From positions 1 to 64,000 of the forward strand of contig NZ_JALKAL010000017.1 of NCBI RefSeq assembly GCF_023015765.1: 64,000 bases of DNA, given 5' to 3'. This DNA is from Ornithinimicrobium sp. F0845. Lineage in GTDB: Bacteria > Actinomycetota > Actinomycetes > Actinomycetales > Dermatophilaceae. The translations under genes and the position numbers were made by a program. The notes under the pieces are model-generated. The model worked only from the letters and a program-made list of their open reading frames with translations, ran no database searches and was not told where the DNA came from. This document shows, in pieces, positions 1 to 7,715 of the stretch; positions within the stretch are counted from its first letter, which is position 1, and every line of letters starts with the position of its first letter.

Positions 1-204
1 GCCCGAGGCAGTCCTCACCCGCCGTACGAACGTACCCACCGGCCAAGCCTACCCAGGGTTGTTAGTGACCACCCTGAGCCCCGAAGCTGCAGGTCAACGA
101 GTCACGACACGAAGAATCTTGACCGACCTAGCCAACTCAGGTCGGAGACTCTCGAGGGAGCCGGCGGCGTTGCGGTACCCAATGTTGTTGCGAGTCAGGA
201 GCAT

Positions 205-1029
205 TTGGCCGCTCTGGACGCCGCCCACGACAACGAGGTCGTGCCTGATCCACCGATTCCGCCTCAATTCGGTAAGCAGATAGATAGCGCCTTGAGGCAG
301 AAGTTGCACCAGCGACTGCTGCATGCTTCAGGTCAGCTGGGCAGCGTATACAGGGCAATGGTGGCCCATCCCGACGCAGGACCCACGCAGCTTCTTCCGC
401 ATACCGAGGCTGCCAACGTAGGCGCCGTAGCGAATCGGAAGGTGGTCGTTGAAGCCATCTTCGAAGGATACGAGCCGTCAGGACCTACCGTCGCGCTCCA
501 GGCGGCTCGCACGGTATCCGGGCTGCTAAAGGCGGAGGCGGAAGACGACGTCAAGAATCACCTAGCCGACGTGCTGACAAGGCTGCAGGCCAGAGCGGGT
601 AACGAGCAGGCCGTCGAGGCTGAGAGCGCCGAGCTGACGGCGCAGTCGGCGGAGTTGGCTACTGCGCTCGAGCAGGCATCCGGTGTTTACGTGTACACAT
701 ACCCGCATTACTATCGCCATCCCTACATCGCCGGCACCGAGCGACGGATGTTGAAGGTGGGGCGAACCACGAATAAGGCTTGGGGTCGTGTGATCAGCCA
801 GGCGCGCCAAACGGGGATGCCAGAGGATCCATTGTTGTTGCGGGTGTACACGACCGAGGACCCGGTGAGTGTCGAGAAGACCTACCACATGATGTTGGAC
901 GCGGCGGGCCATGACCGGAGCATTGGGGCCGCAGTCGGCAAGGAGTGGTTCGTGACAACCCTGGAATTCTGCGACGCCATCGCAAGTGTCTTGAATTTGG
1001 AGGCGCTCAAGGGCAGCGAGGAGCCTTGA
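205..1029 (+). CDS. GIY-YIG/T5orf172-type nuclease-like protein, 5' end uncertain
   Basis: The C-terminal third looks like the T5orf172/Mug113 branch of the GIY-YIG nuclease fold: a VYVYTY strand (about residues 161-166), then LKVGRTT (183-189) followed by an Arg seven residues later. Residues about 110-158 are Glu/Ala/Leu-rich and probably helical or coiled-coil. The frame has no stop between base 1 and the TTG at 205, and no ATG or GTG, so the gene may begin outside the window. AGGAG lies only three bases before the TTG, which is too close for a convincing ribosome site. GC content is visibly lower than in the housekeeping genes. It converges on the leftward helicase operon across a 228-bp gap in which I see nothing. 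Its role as a defence accessory is inferred from position only. Confidence 0.6.
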   Translation: MAALDAAHDNEVVPDPPIPPQFGKQIDSALRQKLHQRLLHASGQLGSVYRAMVAHPDAGPTQLLPHTEAANVGAVANRKVVVEAIFEGYEPSGPTVALQAARTVSGLLKAEAEDDVKNHLADVLTRLQARAGNEQAVEAESAELTAQSAELATALEQASGVYVYTYPHYYRHPYIAGTERRMLKVGRTTNKAWGRVISQARQTGMPEDPLLLRVYTTEDPVSVEKTYHMMLDAAGHDRSIGAAVGKEWFVTTLEFCDAIASVLNLEALKGSEEP

Positions 1030-1257
1030 GCGTTCGTCAGTGCTCAGTGCGGGTCGGCATCGTGCCCCGCAGAGATCGCCTCGGCCGTGGCCGGTAACCA
1101 GTAGTGCTGGATCGGGCAGAACATGCTGTCGTTCAGTTCGGACCGACTGATGAAGAATGATTCTGGAAGGTCGTGAGCGCGAATCAGGTGTCGTGTTCAC
1201 CTGCTCAAGAGGCAGGGGCGTCCGGAGCGCCACGGGTCGTGCCTAGCCATGGCCCAG

Positions 1258-4200
1258 TCAGGGGGCGAGATCGAGCGAGAGATCCGCGTGGGCACCGACG
1301 TAGGCCAGCATCTCCTCCTGCCGCGGTTGACCGAGGGTGAGTCGGTAGGCGCCTAGGGTCTTCAGGAGCCTGCGGTAGTGCTGCGTGCCGCGGCTCATGG
1401 GGAGGACCGGCACGAGGCGTTGGATCGTGGCGGCTCCCGCATACACCCAGTCGGGGAAGATCTCAGAATGGTCGCCTCGTTCCGCGGCAGCGAGCTCGAA
1501 CAGTGCGGGCCAGGGGCTGGAACCGCCGACGAGTGCGGGGTTCGCGCCATGCCGCTGCGCGACGTTCTTGCGCACCGCGTGGCCGCGATATCGATGCACG
1601 CGTCCCTCGCGCTGTTCGAGGTCAACCGGGTTGGAGGGAAGGTTCCAGTGCACGACGGCATGGGAGTAGTGGTGGAAGTCGAGTCCTTCTTGGCCCACAG
1701 AAGTGGATGCCAGCACGAAGGGCCAGAAGGGTGAGTTGAATGCCTCGCGCACGTGCGTCTCACGCTGCATGGTCTGGTCATCGACCGCCGCTGCGCGGCC
1801 ATAGCGGGCGGCGAAGTGGGTGCGGATCCAGCGCCTGTCCGGGACATCCGCACCATTGGTGAAGAAGTCCATCCTCTGGGGCGAGGCAAGCAGACCGCTG
1901 CCCTCGCGGAAGGTCTCTGCCAGCCTGCGCAACTGCTCGGCCCGATCCTCCCCGCCAAGAGAGTGAGCGGCGACAAGGACGGGGCCATATTCATCCAGCA
2001 CTGCCTGCAGATTGCCGTCCAGGGCATGGTCGAGCACCTGCCGCCAGTAGGCATCGCCCTCCTGTTCCTCCACCACCGCCATGATCTCGGCACCGTTGAA
2101 CAGGGAACGCAGGGACCAGGCCCATGCCGAAGCCGTCTCGCGCAGGTCGGGCGCAGCCAGGTCATCGGGGGAGTCGAGGATCCGGGCCAGCGCACGCAGC
2201 GAGCACACGCCTGGGCCGCCAACCGCAAGCCCAGCGAGGACCTCGGCGAGATCCGCGGGTCGGGGGCCGAGGTCTTCAGCCCGGATGCCGAGGGCCTCGT
2301 CCAGATGTCTCCTGAGCCCGCTGGTCCCGGCATCCGCATCACCAAGACGGCCGAACGCAAGCCCCTCGACGGTGGGCAGCCCGGCCAGCCGGTCCAGCAG
2401 GAGAGGGGCTGCCCAGTACCACTTCTGGTCGGCTGCTCCCTCCGACCTGCCCGCAGGAAGACCTCCCAACAGCCGCTCGATGCGCACGCGCACCTCCGCC
2501 AGCAGCCCATCACGGTCGAGCGGCAAGGACTTCCCCAGATCGGCCGCGACCCGCAGAGGATCGCCGACTCGTGCCAGCGTGACCGAGGGATTAAGCAGCG
2601 CCAGGACAGGCATCCCGGTGAGTCGCCCCTCGCTGACAGTGAGGTTCAACAGGCCACCGCGGCGGGTCGCGAAGTAGCCACGATCGCGCATCGTCGCCGA
2701 CCGCTCGGCGAGGAGGCGCTCGACCTCGTAGCTCAGGCTGGTTGCGATCCCCTTGGGTGCGACGCTCCAGGACGAGAACACCAGCCGCTTGGTGAAGGAC
2801 TGGAACGCAGGCTCGGCATAGACGCCGCGGGGAGAGTAGTAGGGCAGGGACGGCGCGAGCCAGGCCGCTTGCCAAGCGCCCGACCCCAGCACATCGTCGA
2901 CCAGCCACCGAGCGCGGGAGTTGCCGGACTCGATCTTCTCGAAGGTGTTGACGTCATCCGGTGTGAAGCGGGTCCGGAGGAGCCCGTCCAGAGTGCCGGT
3001 GCCCGCACTGAGTTCGTCCTCGATCCGCCGCTTGACGTGATAGCGCTCCATCAACTCAAAGACGTGAGGGGAGCTGCGCCAATACTCCAGTCCCTCGTGG
3101 GACCCGAGCGCCCGCGAGACCCTGGCCTGGGCGAGGTAGTCCTGGACGTCGACGGTGGCGATCGTGAGGACGTCCCGCCGAGTGGTCAGCATGCCGTCAC
3201 GATCTGGCGTTGCCGCCAGGCGCTCGGTCCTGGCCATCACTCGGCGCAGTTCGGCCTGTGCGACGTCCTTGGCGGCGACGGCGTCGGCGCGGTCGCCGCG
3301 GAGGAGTGCAGCACGCATCTCGCTCATGGCGTCCCGCACGACACGGGCTCGCGCCTTGCCGGCCAGCACCTCGACGGTGTGCAGGAAGTCTCGATAGTGG
3401 TCGTCGCCCTCCGGCTCGTCCGGCAGCGTGTACATCTTGAAGGGCGTGGCCGACAGGAGCAGCGTGCGTGCCGTTCGTGTCTCGCCGTCGCGTTCGACCT
3501 CAACCGGCCCGAGCAGCGACTGGACCAGGCGCGAGGCGTCGTCGTCACCCGTCAGCAGCTGACTGAAGCGCTGGAACTCGTCGAGGATCACCAGATCCGG
3601 GTGCAGATGCGAGATAGAGATCCGGGCAAGTGCCTGCCGCAGCTGGCTGATCAGCCGATAGCGCCGCGCGGACACTGCGTGCGTGACCGATCCACCCTCG
3701 CGCACCCAGCGGAACTCATCGACGCTCTCCAGCAGAGCCTCCTGCAGCGGCCGCCCGTCCGAGGCCGGCAGTCGCAGGGCCTCGGCGAAAGCGTCAACCA
3801 GCGGTTGTCCGACGGAGGCTCGGCGTGCCTCGTGAATCTCACGCCTGATCCGTGGCTCGCCAGCACCGCCCTGAAAGAACTTCATCCACTTCCGGCCGTT
3901 CAGCGCGGCGCCACCCCAGGCTCGTTCGAGCATGACCAACAGCAAGGCCCGCTCCCACACCGTGCCGCCACTGCTGCCGAGGTGGAAGGAGGTGCCCGGC
4001 GTGAACGAGATGATGTTGACCTTTTGCTGGTCCATCTCGTGCAGGACGGTGGGCAGCAAGGTTAGCCGGTCGGCATGCGGGATCTCGGTGTGCAGGCCGG
4101 CGTGCAGACGGCGCAGGTTCTGCCGGGCGATCTGACTGTTGGAGCAGATATAGACGATGTCGATCCGGTCGTCCCTGTCCCAGAGGTGCTCGACCGTCCG

Positions 4201-4377
4201 GGCCAGCACGCCCTTGGCCACGAGCGTCTTGCCGAGCCCGACCTCGTCGGCCACGAGGAACCGTGCCGAGGGCTCGTCCTCACCCCACAGCCTCTCGCAC
4301 GCGGCGTCGACGGTGCGCAGTTGGAAGTCCTTCAGGCCGGCAAGTGCGGCGCTGAGGTCGGGCCGGTTCTCGCTCAT
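1258..4377 (-). CDS. SNF2-like superfamily 2 helicase (third gene of DUF6361-PLD-helicase operon)
   Basis: This 1039-aa protein has an SF2 ATPase core split by a long insert. Walker A DEVGLGKT is at residues 44-51, motif II DEFQ at 266-269, motif III SATPFKMY at 309-316, and the C-terminal motif VI QREGRVHRYRG near 922-932. About 580 residues separate the two RecA-like halves, which is typical of large defence translocases rather than chromatin-type remodelers. Its ATG shares an ATGA overlap with the stop of the PLD gene, so translation is coupled. The gene set DUF6361 + PLD + Helicase_C matches what I recall of the Azaca defence system, where this would be the helicase ZacC; that should be checked by profile search. 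The ATPase core is certain and the system name is inferred. Confidence 0.85.
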   Translation of the reverse strand: MSENRPDLSAALAGLKDFQLRTVDAACERLWGEDEPSARFLVADEVGLGKTLVAKGVLARTVEHLWDRDDRIDIVYICSNSQIARQNLRRLHAGLHTEIPHADRLTLLPTVLHEMDQQKVNIISFTPGTSFHLGSSGGTVWERALLLVMLERAWGGAALNGRKWMKFFQGGAGEPRIRREIHEARRASVGQPLVDAFAEALRLPASDGRPLQEALLESVDEFRWVREGGSVTHAVSARRYRLISQLRQALARISISHLHPDLVILDEFQRFSQLLTGDDDASRLVQSLLGPVEVERDGETRTARTLLLSATPFKMYTLPDEPEGDDHYRDFLHTVEVLAGKARARVVRDAMSEMRAALLRGDRADAVAAKDVAQAELRRVMARTERLAATPDRDGMLTTRRDVLTIATVDVQDYLAQARVSRALGSHEGLEYWRSSPHVFELMERYHVKRRIEDELSAGTGTLDGLLRTRFTPDDVNTFEKIESGNSRARWLVDDVLGSGAWQAAWLAPSLPYYSPRGVYAEPAFQSFTKRLVFSSWSVAPKGIATSLSYEVERLLAERSATMRDRGYFATRRGGLLNLTVSEGRLTGMPVLALLNPSVTLARVGDPLRVAADLGKSLPLDRDGLLAEVRVRIERLLGGLPAGRSEGAADQKWYWAAPLLLDRLAGLPTVEGLAFGRLGDADAGTSGLRRHLDEALGIRAEDLGPRPADLAEVLAGLAVGGPGVCSLRALARILDSPDDLAAPDLRETASAWAWSLRSLFNGAEIMAVVEEQEGDAYWRQVLDHALDGNLQAVLDEYGPVLVAAHSLGGEDRAEQLRRLAETFREGSGLLASPQRMDFFTNGADVPDRRWIRTHFAARYGRAAAVDDQTMQRETHVREAFNSPFWPFVLASTSVGQEGLDFHHYSHAVVHWNLPSNPVDLEQREGRVHRYRGHAVRKNVAQRHGANPALVGGSSPWPALFELAAAERGDHSEIFPDWVYAGAATIQRLVPVLPMSRGTQHYRRLLKTLGAYRLTLGQPRQEEMLAYVGAHADLSLDLAP

Positions 4378-6251
4378 CGTCGCTCACCACCGGTGGCCTC
4401 CCAGACCGCCTGCCACAGTGCCAGGAACTCCGCCGACACCACACCGGGCTCGTCCTGGTTGATGCCCAGGTCGCGCAGCAACGCCTCCACCCGGTCCAGG
4501 GCCTCGCTGCCGTCCGCGGCCGCGCGCAGCAGGGGCTCGAGAATCGACAGGTCCTCGAACGTCACCGGCGGTCGGGTGTGTGTCGTGCCATCAGCCTCGG
4601 ACAGTCGCAGGTCGTCCCAGAGCGAGCCGACGTCAGCATCGTCGAGCAGGAACCGGAGATAGCGCACGATGCTCTCCTCCGACCCGAGATAACTGCGCAG
4701 GACCTCTGATGCCCGGTCCTCTGGCGCTCCCACCAGTTCCGCCTTGAGCACGCTCGCGATCTCCAGGTCGTCATCCCTCCCGTGGACAGGGACCTGAGTG
4801 ACCACTTCCAGGTATGCCGTGAGCTGGGTCAGGTGCACCCCGCGCCACAGTCCGTGCTCAGGTGATAGGCGGTCGGTCCGTGGCCGGCTGACGAGCCGAA
4901 CTCGGGTGGTTCCCGGGCTGGTGGGGAGGGGGCGCGCGAAGGTGAGGGACACGGCATACCTGTTGTCGTCGTCCTCGCAGGTGAGTTGTGGACCGGCCTT
5001 AAGCAGCGCTTCATGATGGAGTGCCGCGTCCCTCTCAGCCTTCAGCTTCGGATCCTCGACCGCTTCGGGGTTGGGCACCTCGTGATCCTGGATGATGTGG
5101 CCGAAGGTGATCCGGTCTCGGGACGGCTCACCGTCGGGGAGGAGCGCCTCGACGCCGCAGACGCGGCGCGGTCCGGTGAGCAGCACCCCGAACTCGACAT
5201 TGCCGTTGAACGCGGCATGGGTGGCGTTGGCGGAACCCGTGTAGGTGTGCCCCGTGGAGCCGACATCCCAGACCAGGACCTTCGCGTGCAGTCCGGTGCG
5301 CACCTCCTCGGGCTGCGATCGCGGCGAGGAGGTGTCGGTGGCCAGCTCCGCCTCAGCATGGGGGTTCAGGACCTTGACGTCGGTGTGCCGGACCGCGTTG
5401 GCCCCGATGAGGTCATAGGTCTCCTCCCGGGACACGAGCACCGGGGACCGACGTGCCTTGATCCGGGTGGCCGTCGGGACGTCCAGGAACGGGGAGATCA
5501 CGACAGCCCGGTCCGGGCGCTCGGGCAAGGGCCAGGCCGAGGCGCCGTCGCGAATGAGTCCGAGCGGGTGGAGCTCGCCGCCGGTGAAGGGCTTGGGCAG
5601 CTCGAACCAGACATTCCTCAGCGAGTCGGCGAGGTCCATCGCCTGCGCGGGTCGGTCGGGGGCGATGTGCCCCACGGCCATGCCGGGAAGGGTCCGCACA
5701 AAGTCCGCCGCGGGGGAGCCGGCGATCCCAGCGCCGTGCGAGCCCTCATCGAGGATGAGCAGCGTGTCCCAGGACGAGTCGTCCGTCAGATTGCGGCTGC
5801 AGACCACCAGGCGATGGACCAGCTCGTCATCACGACGGAAGCGCAGCGCCCACACCTTGGGGTGGAAGATGTGGCCGGGCACCGGCGGCAGGACCTGCAC
5901 GACGCAGTCTTCGGCGAAGGTCAGCAGCCGTGGGTAGGAGCCGGGGGAGCCGATGGCTCCGGCGTGGCAGTAGACGGTGGTGCGGTCGGCATACCTGCGG
6001 ACCGACTCCAAGAGTGCCAGCGTGTCGACGGGCGCGTGCCCCTCATCTGGATCGTCCTCGAGGAGTTGGACCTCGCGGTCATGGGCGGCCATCGCCAACG
6101 GTGGCAGGAAGAGCATCCGCAGGCCGAGGGTGTAGGTCGTGCCGATGGCCAGGTCGACGTGGTGCCCTGTCGGTGGGCGAAAGGCATCGACGAACAGGGC
6201 GCGCGTGGACGGCTCAAGCATCGACCAGCTCCAGTCCTCGGTGGATGTCAT
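4374..6251 (-). CDS. Phospholipase-D-fold protein with two HxK motifs
   Basis: This protein of up to 625 aa carries two PLD-like half-sites. The first is HPK at residues 130-132 followed by CSRN at 151-154, and the second is HAK at 322-324 followed by GSAN at 339-342. PLD-fold proteins in defence systems usually act as metal-independent nucleases using the paired histidines. It is much longer than the DrmC PLD of DISARM. The start at 6251 overlaps the upstream DUF6361 gene by 38 bp. An ATG at 6221 makes the common eight-base ATGCTTGA overlap with that gene's stop and may be the real start, losing ten residues. It lies between DUF6361 and the helicase in a coupled operon, in the place where I would expect the ZacB-like component of an Azaca-type system. 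Confidence 0.82.
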   Translation of the reverse strand: MTSTEDWSWSMLEPSTRALFVDAFRPPTGHHVDLAIGTTYTLGLRMLFLPPLAMAAHDREVQLLEDDPDEGHAPVDTLALLESVRRYADRTTVYCHAGAIGSPGSYPRLLTFAEDCVVQVLPPVPGHIFHPKVWALRFRRDDELVHRLVVCSRNLTDDSSWDTLLILDEGSHGAGIAGSPAADFVRTLPGMAVGHIAPDRPAQAMDLADSLRNVWFELPKPFTGGELHPLGLIRDGASAWPLPERPDRAVVISPFLDVPTATRIKARRSPVLVSREETYDLIGANAVRHTDVKVLNPHAEAELATDTSSPRSQPEEVRTGLHAKVLVWDVGSTGHTYTGSANATHAAFNGNVEFGVLLTGPRRVCGVEALLPDGEPSRDRITFGHIIQDHEVPNPEAVEDPKLKAERDAALHHEALLKAGPQLTCEDDDNRYAVSLTFARPLPTSPGTTRVRLVSRPRTDRLSPEHGLWRGVHLTQLTAYLEVVTQVPVHGRDDDLEIASVLKAELVGAPEDRASEVLRSYLGSEESIVRYLRFLLDDADVGSLWDDLRLSEADGTTHTRPPVTFEDLSILEPLLRAAADGSEALDRVEALLRDLGINQDEPGVVSAEFLALWQAVWEATGGERR

Positions 6252-7413
6252 CGACGAGCTGCTTGGCCTCGGGCCAGCGATAGAGCATCCGCCCCATGCC
6301 GCTGCCGCCCTCCCACGCCTCGAGTGCGTCGCTGTTCACGAAGCGGGAGCGTCGGCCCTTCAGGCTCAGCTCGCGGTCACGAATGAGCTTCTCAGCCATG
6401 GGGTCGCGGGTCAGATCACGTCCGTCGCGCACCAGCGCGACCCAGGCGTCCACGTAGGTGTGGGTCGCGGGGTTGTGGCGCCACCGGGCCTGGGCCAAAC
6501 ACCGCCAGAAGTCGTCGCGGTCCCAGGCCGCTGCTGCCTGCTGTGTCTCCTCGTGTGCCGCCCAGGCCTGGAACCGGTCGGTGTATGTCTCCACGCCTTC
6601 TGCCCAGCCCTTGTCACGGGCGAGCAGCAGGTTGTAGAGGATGGGCGCACCTTCGTGCAGCAGGCTAAACCTGCGTGCGTGCTCGAGGCTCCTCGCCGGG
6701 CCGGTGGGCAGGTCAGCCAGCAGGCTTTGGTCCCAGGGCATGTCGGTGTCGCCGCGGACACCGTGCTGGATCAACCAGCCGAGATAGCGGTCGCTGCACG
6801 TGTCGAGGATCCGGTCTCGCAGGAACTCAGCCTCGTCGCGGGTGAGGGCAAAGTCAGTTGTTCGCAACCAGTCATCAGGCTGGGTCGGCAGCTGGCGGAA
6901 GCAGGGGTCGACATGCCGGACGTGCTGGGGGTCGTCGTCCTCGTCCACCGACGCGGGTGGCCGCTCCGTCGCGTAGCGCAGGTGCTGCTCGATGGTGTGC
7001 CCACATCGCTTGATGCCGTAGATGGCCAGCGCTCCCCAGTATGCGACGCTCGCCATTCGCCCGAGGCTGGCGCGGGCGTCGCGACCGATCACGCCTCCGT
7101 CAATGTCGCCGGCACGGAGAGACTCGATGAGCCGGATCTCCTGTTGTCTGAGCTCGTGCACCGCGCGATCGGAAGGGAGGCGACGGGAGGAAACAGTGGT
7201 CACCGACCAGGGCACGAACAGCAGATAGCGCGCGCGGGTGTGCAGGGTGGACGTCCCGGGAAAGAGCAGCTCGCTGAACGTGTTCCGGACGGTGCCGACA
7301 CCCATCTCGTCGACCGTTCCCTTGTCCCGGAAGGCGTCCAGCAACCGATCCATGTCCTCACGGTGGGCCGAGGAGTAGTCGACCCAGGCGAACGATGAGG
7401 ACATGGGCGCCAC
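6214..7413 (-). CDS. DUF6361 family protein (first gene of the leftward defence operon)
   Basis: The N-terminus (FAWVDYSSAHRE, then GVGTVRNTFSELLFPG, then RARYLLFVPW) is what I recognise as DUF6361, a family of unknown biochemistry found in defence islands. I see no catalytic motif, signal peptide or membrane segment in the 399 residues. It is the promoter-proximal gene of a three-gene operon: its stop overlaps the start region of the PLD gene, which in turn overlaps the helicase. It is divergent from the DrmD-like helicase across 302 bp, so both operons may share control. It would be the ZacA-like component if the operon is an Azaca system. Family assignment is fairly sure; function is unknown. 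Confidence 0.72.
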   Translation of the reverse strand: MAPMSSSFAWVDYSSAHREDMDRLLDAFRDKGTVDEMGVGTVRNTFSELLFPGTSTLHTRARYLLFVPWSVTTVSSRRLPSDRAVHELRQQEIRLIESLRAGDIDGGVIGRDARASLGRMASVAYWGALAIYGIKRCGHTIEQHLRYATERPPASVDEDDDPQHVRHVDPCFRQLPTQPDDWLRTTDFALTRDEAEFLRDRILDTCSDRYLGWLIQHGVRGDTDMPWDQSLLADLPTGPARSLEHARRFSLLHEGAPILYNLLLARDKGWAEGVETYTDRFQAWAAHEETQQAAAAWDRDDFWRCLAQARWRHNPATHTYVDAWVALVRDGRDLTRDPMAEKLIRDRELSLKGRRSRFVNSDALEAWEGGSGMGRMLYRWPEAKQLVDDIHRGLELVDA

Positions 7414-7715
7414 TCTGCCTCACCCGGGTCAGGGTCGCTCGCCATGTCGTCAGCTCGGCGACCGACACTCCCCGTTTGGCGCGAGTCACCGATCTATAAC
7501 AGAACGGGCCCTTCTCTTGCTTGAACCTTGAAGTGCAGGCAACCTTGCTGGGGGTCGTCCGACCGCGAGTTTCGGTCCCTGGTTATGGTCATGTTTCGTC
7601 GATGAGGGAGTGACGTGGTGCTGCTTAACCCCATGGCCATCTGGGGCATAGTCTGCGGTCACCCGAGTCCGCCTGAAACTGTCTCGACCAACGCATCGTC
7701 CAGGAGCAGTGCCCC
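7414..7715. promoter_or_regulatory. Divergent promoter region between the two defence operons
   Basis: This 302-bp gap between DUF6361 (leftward) and the SNF2 helicase (rightward) holds no convincing gene. It must contain both operon promoters. Leftward, a TATAGA box lies at 7492-7497 on the minus strand, but with no good -35 at normal spacing. Rightward I found no convincing promoter. The segment around 7490-7590 is visibly more A+T-rich than the flanks. AGGAG at 7702-7706 is the ribosome site for the GTG at 7716. I could not identify a clear operator palindrome. Confidence 0.4.

Noticed and set aside
1753-4065. Long rightward frame of 770 codons
   Set aside because: It lies wholly antisense to the SNF2-like helicase, has no domain motifs and is Arg/Gly/Pro-rich, as expected of a high-GC shadow frame.
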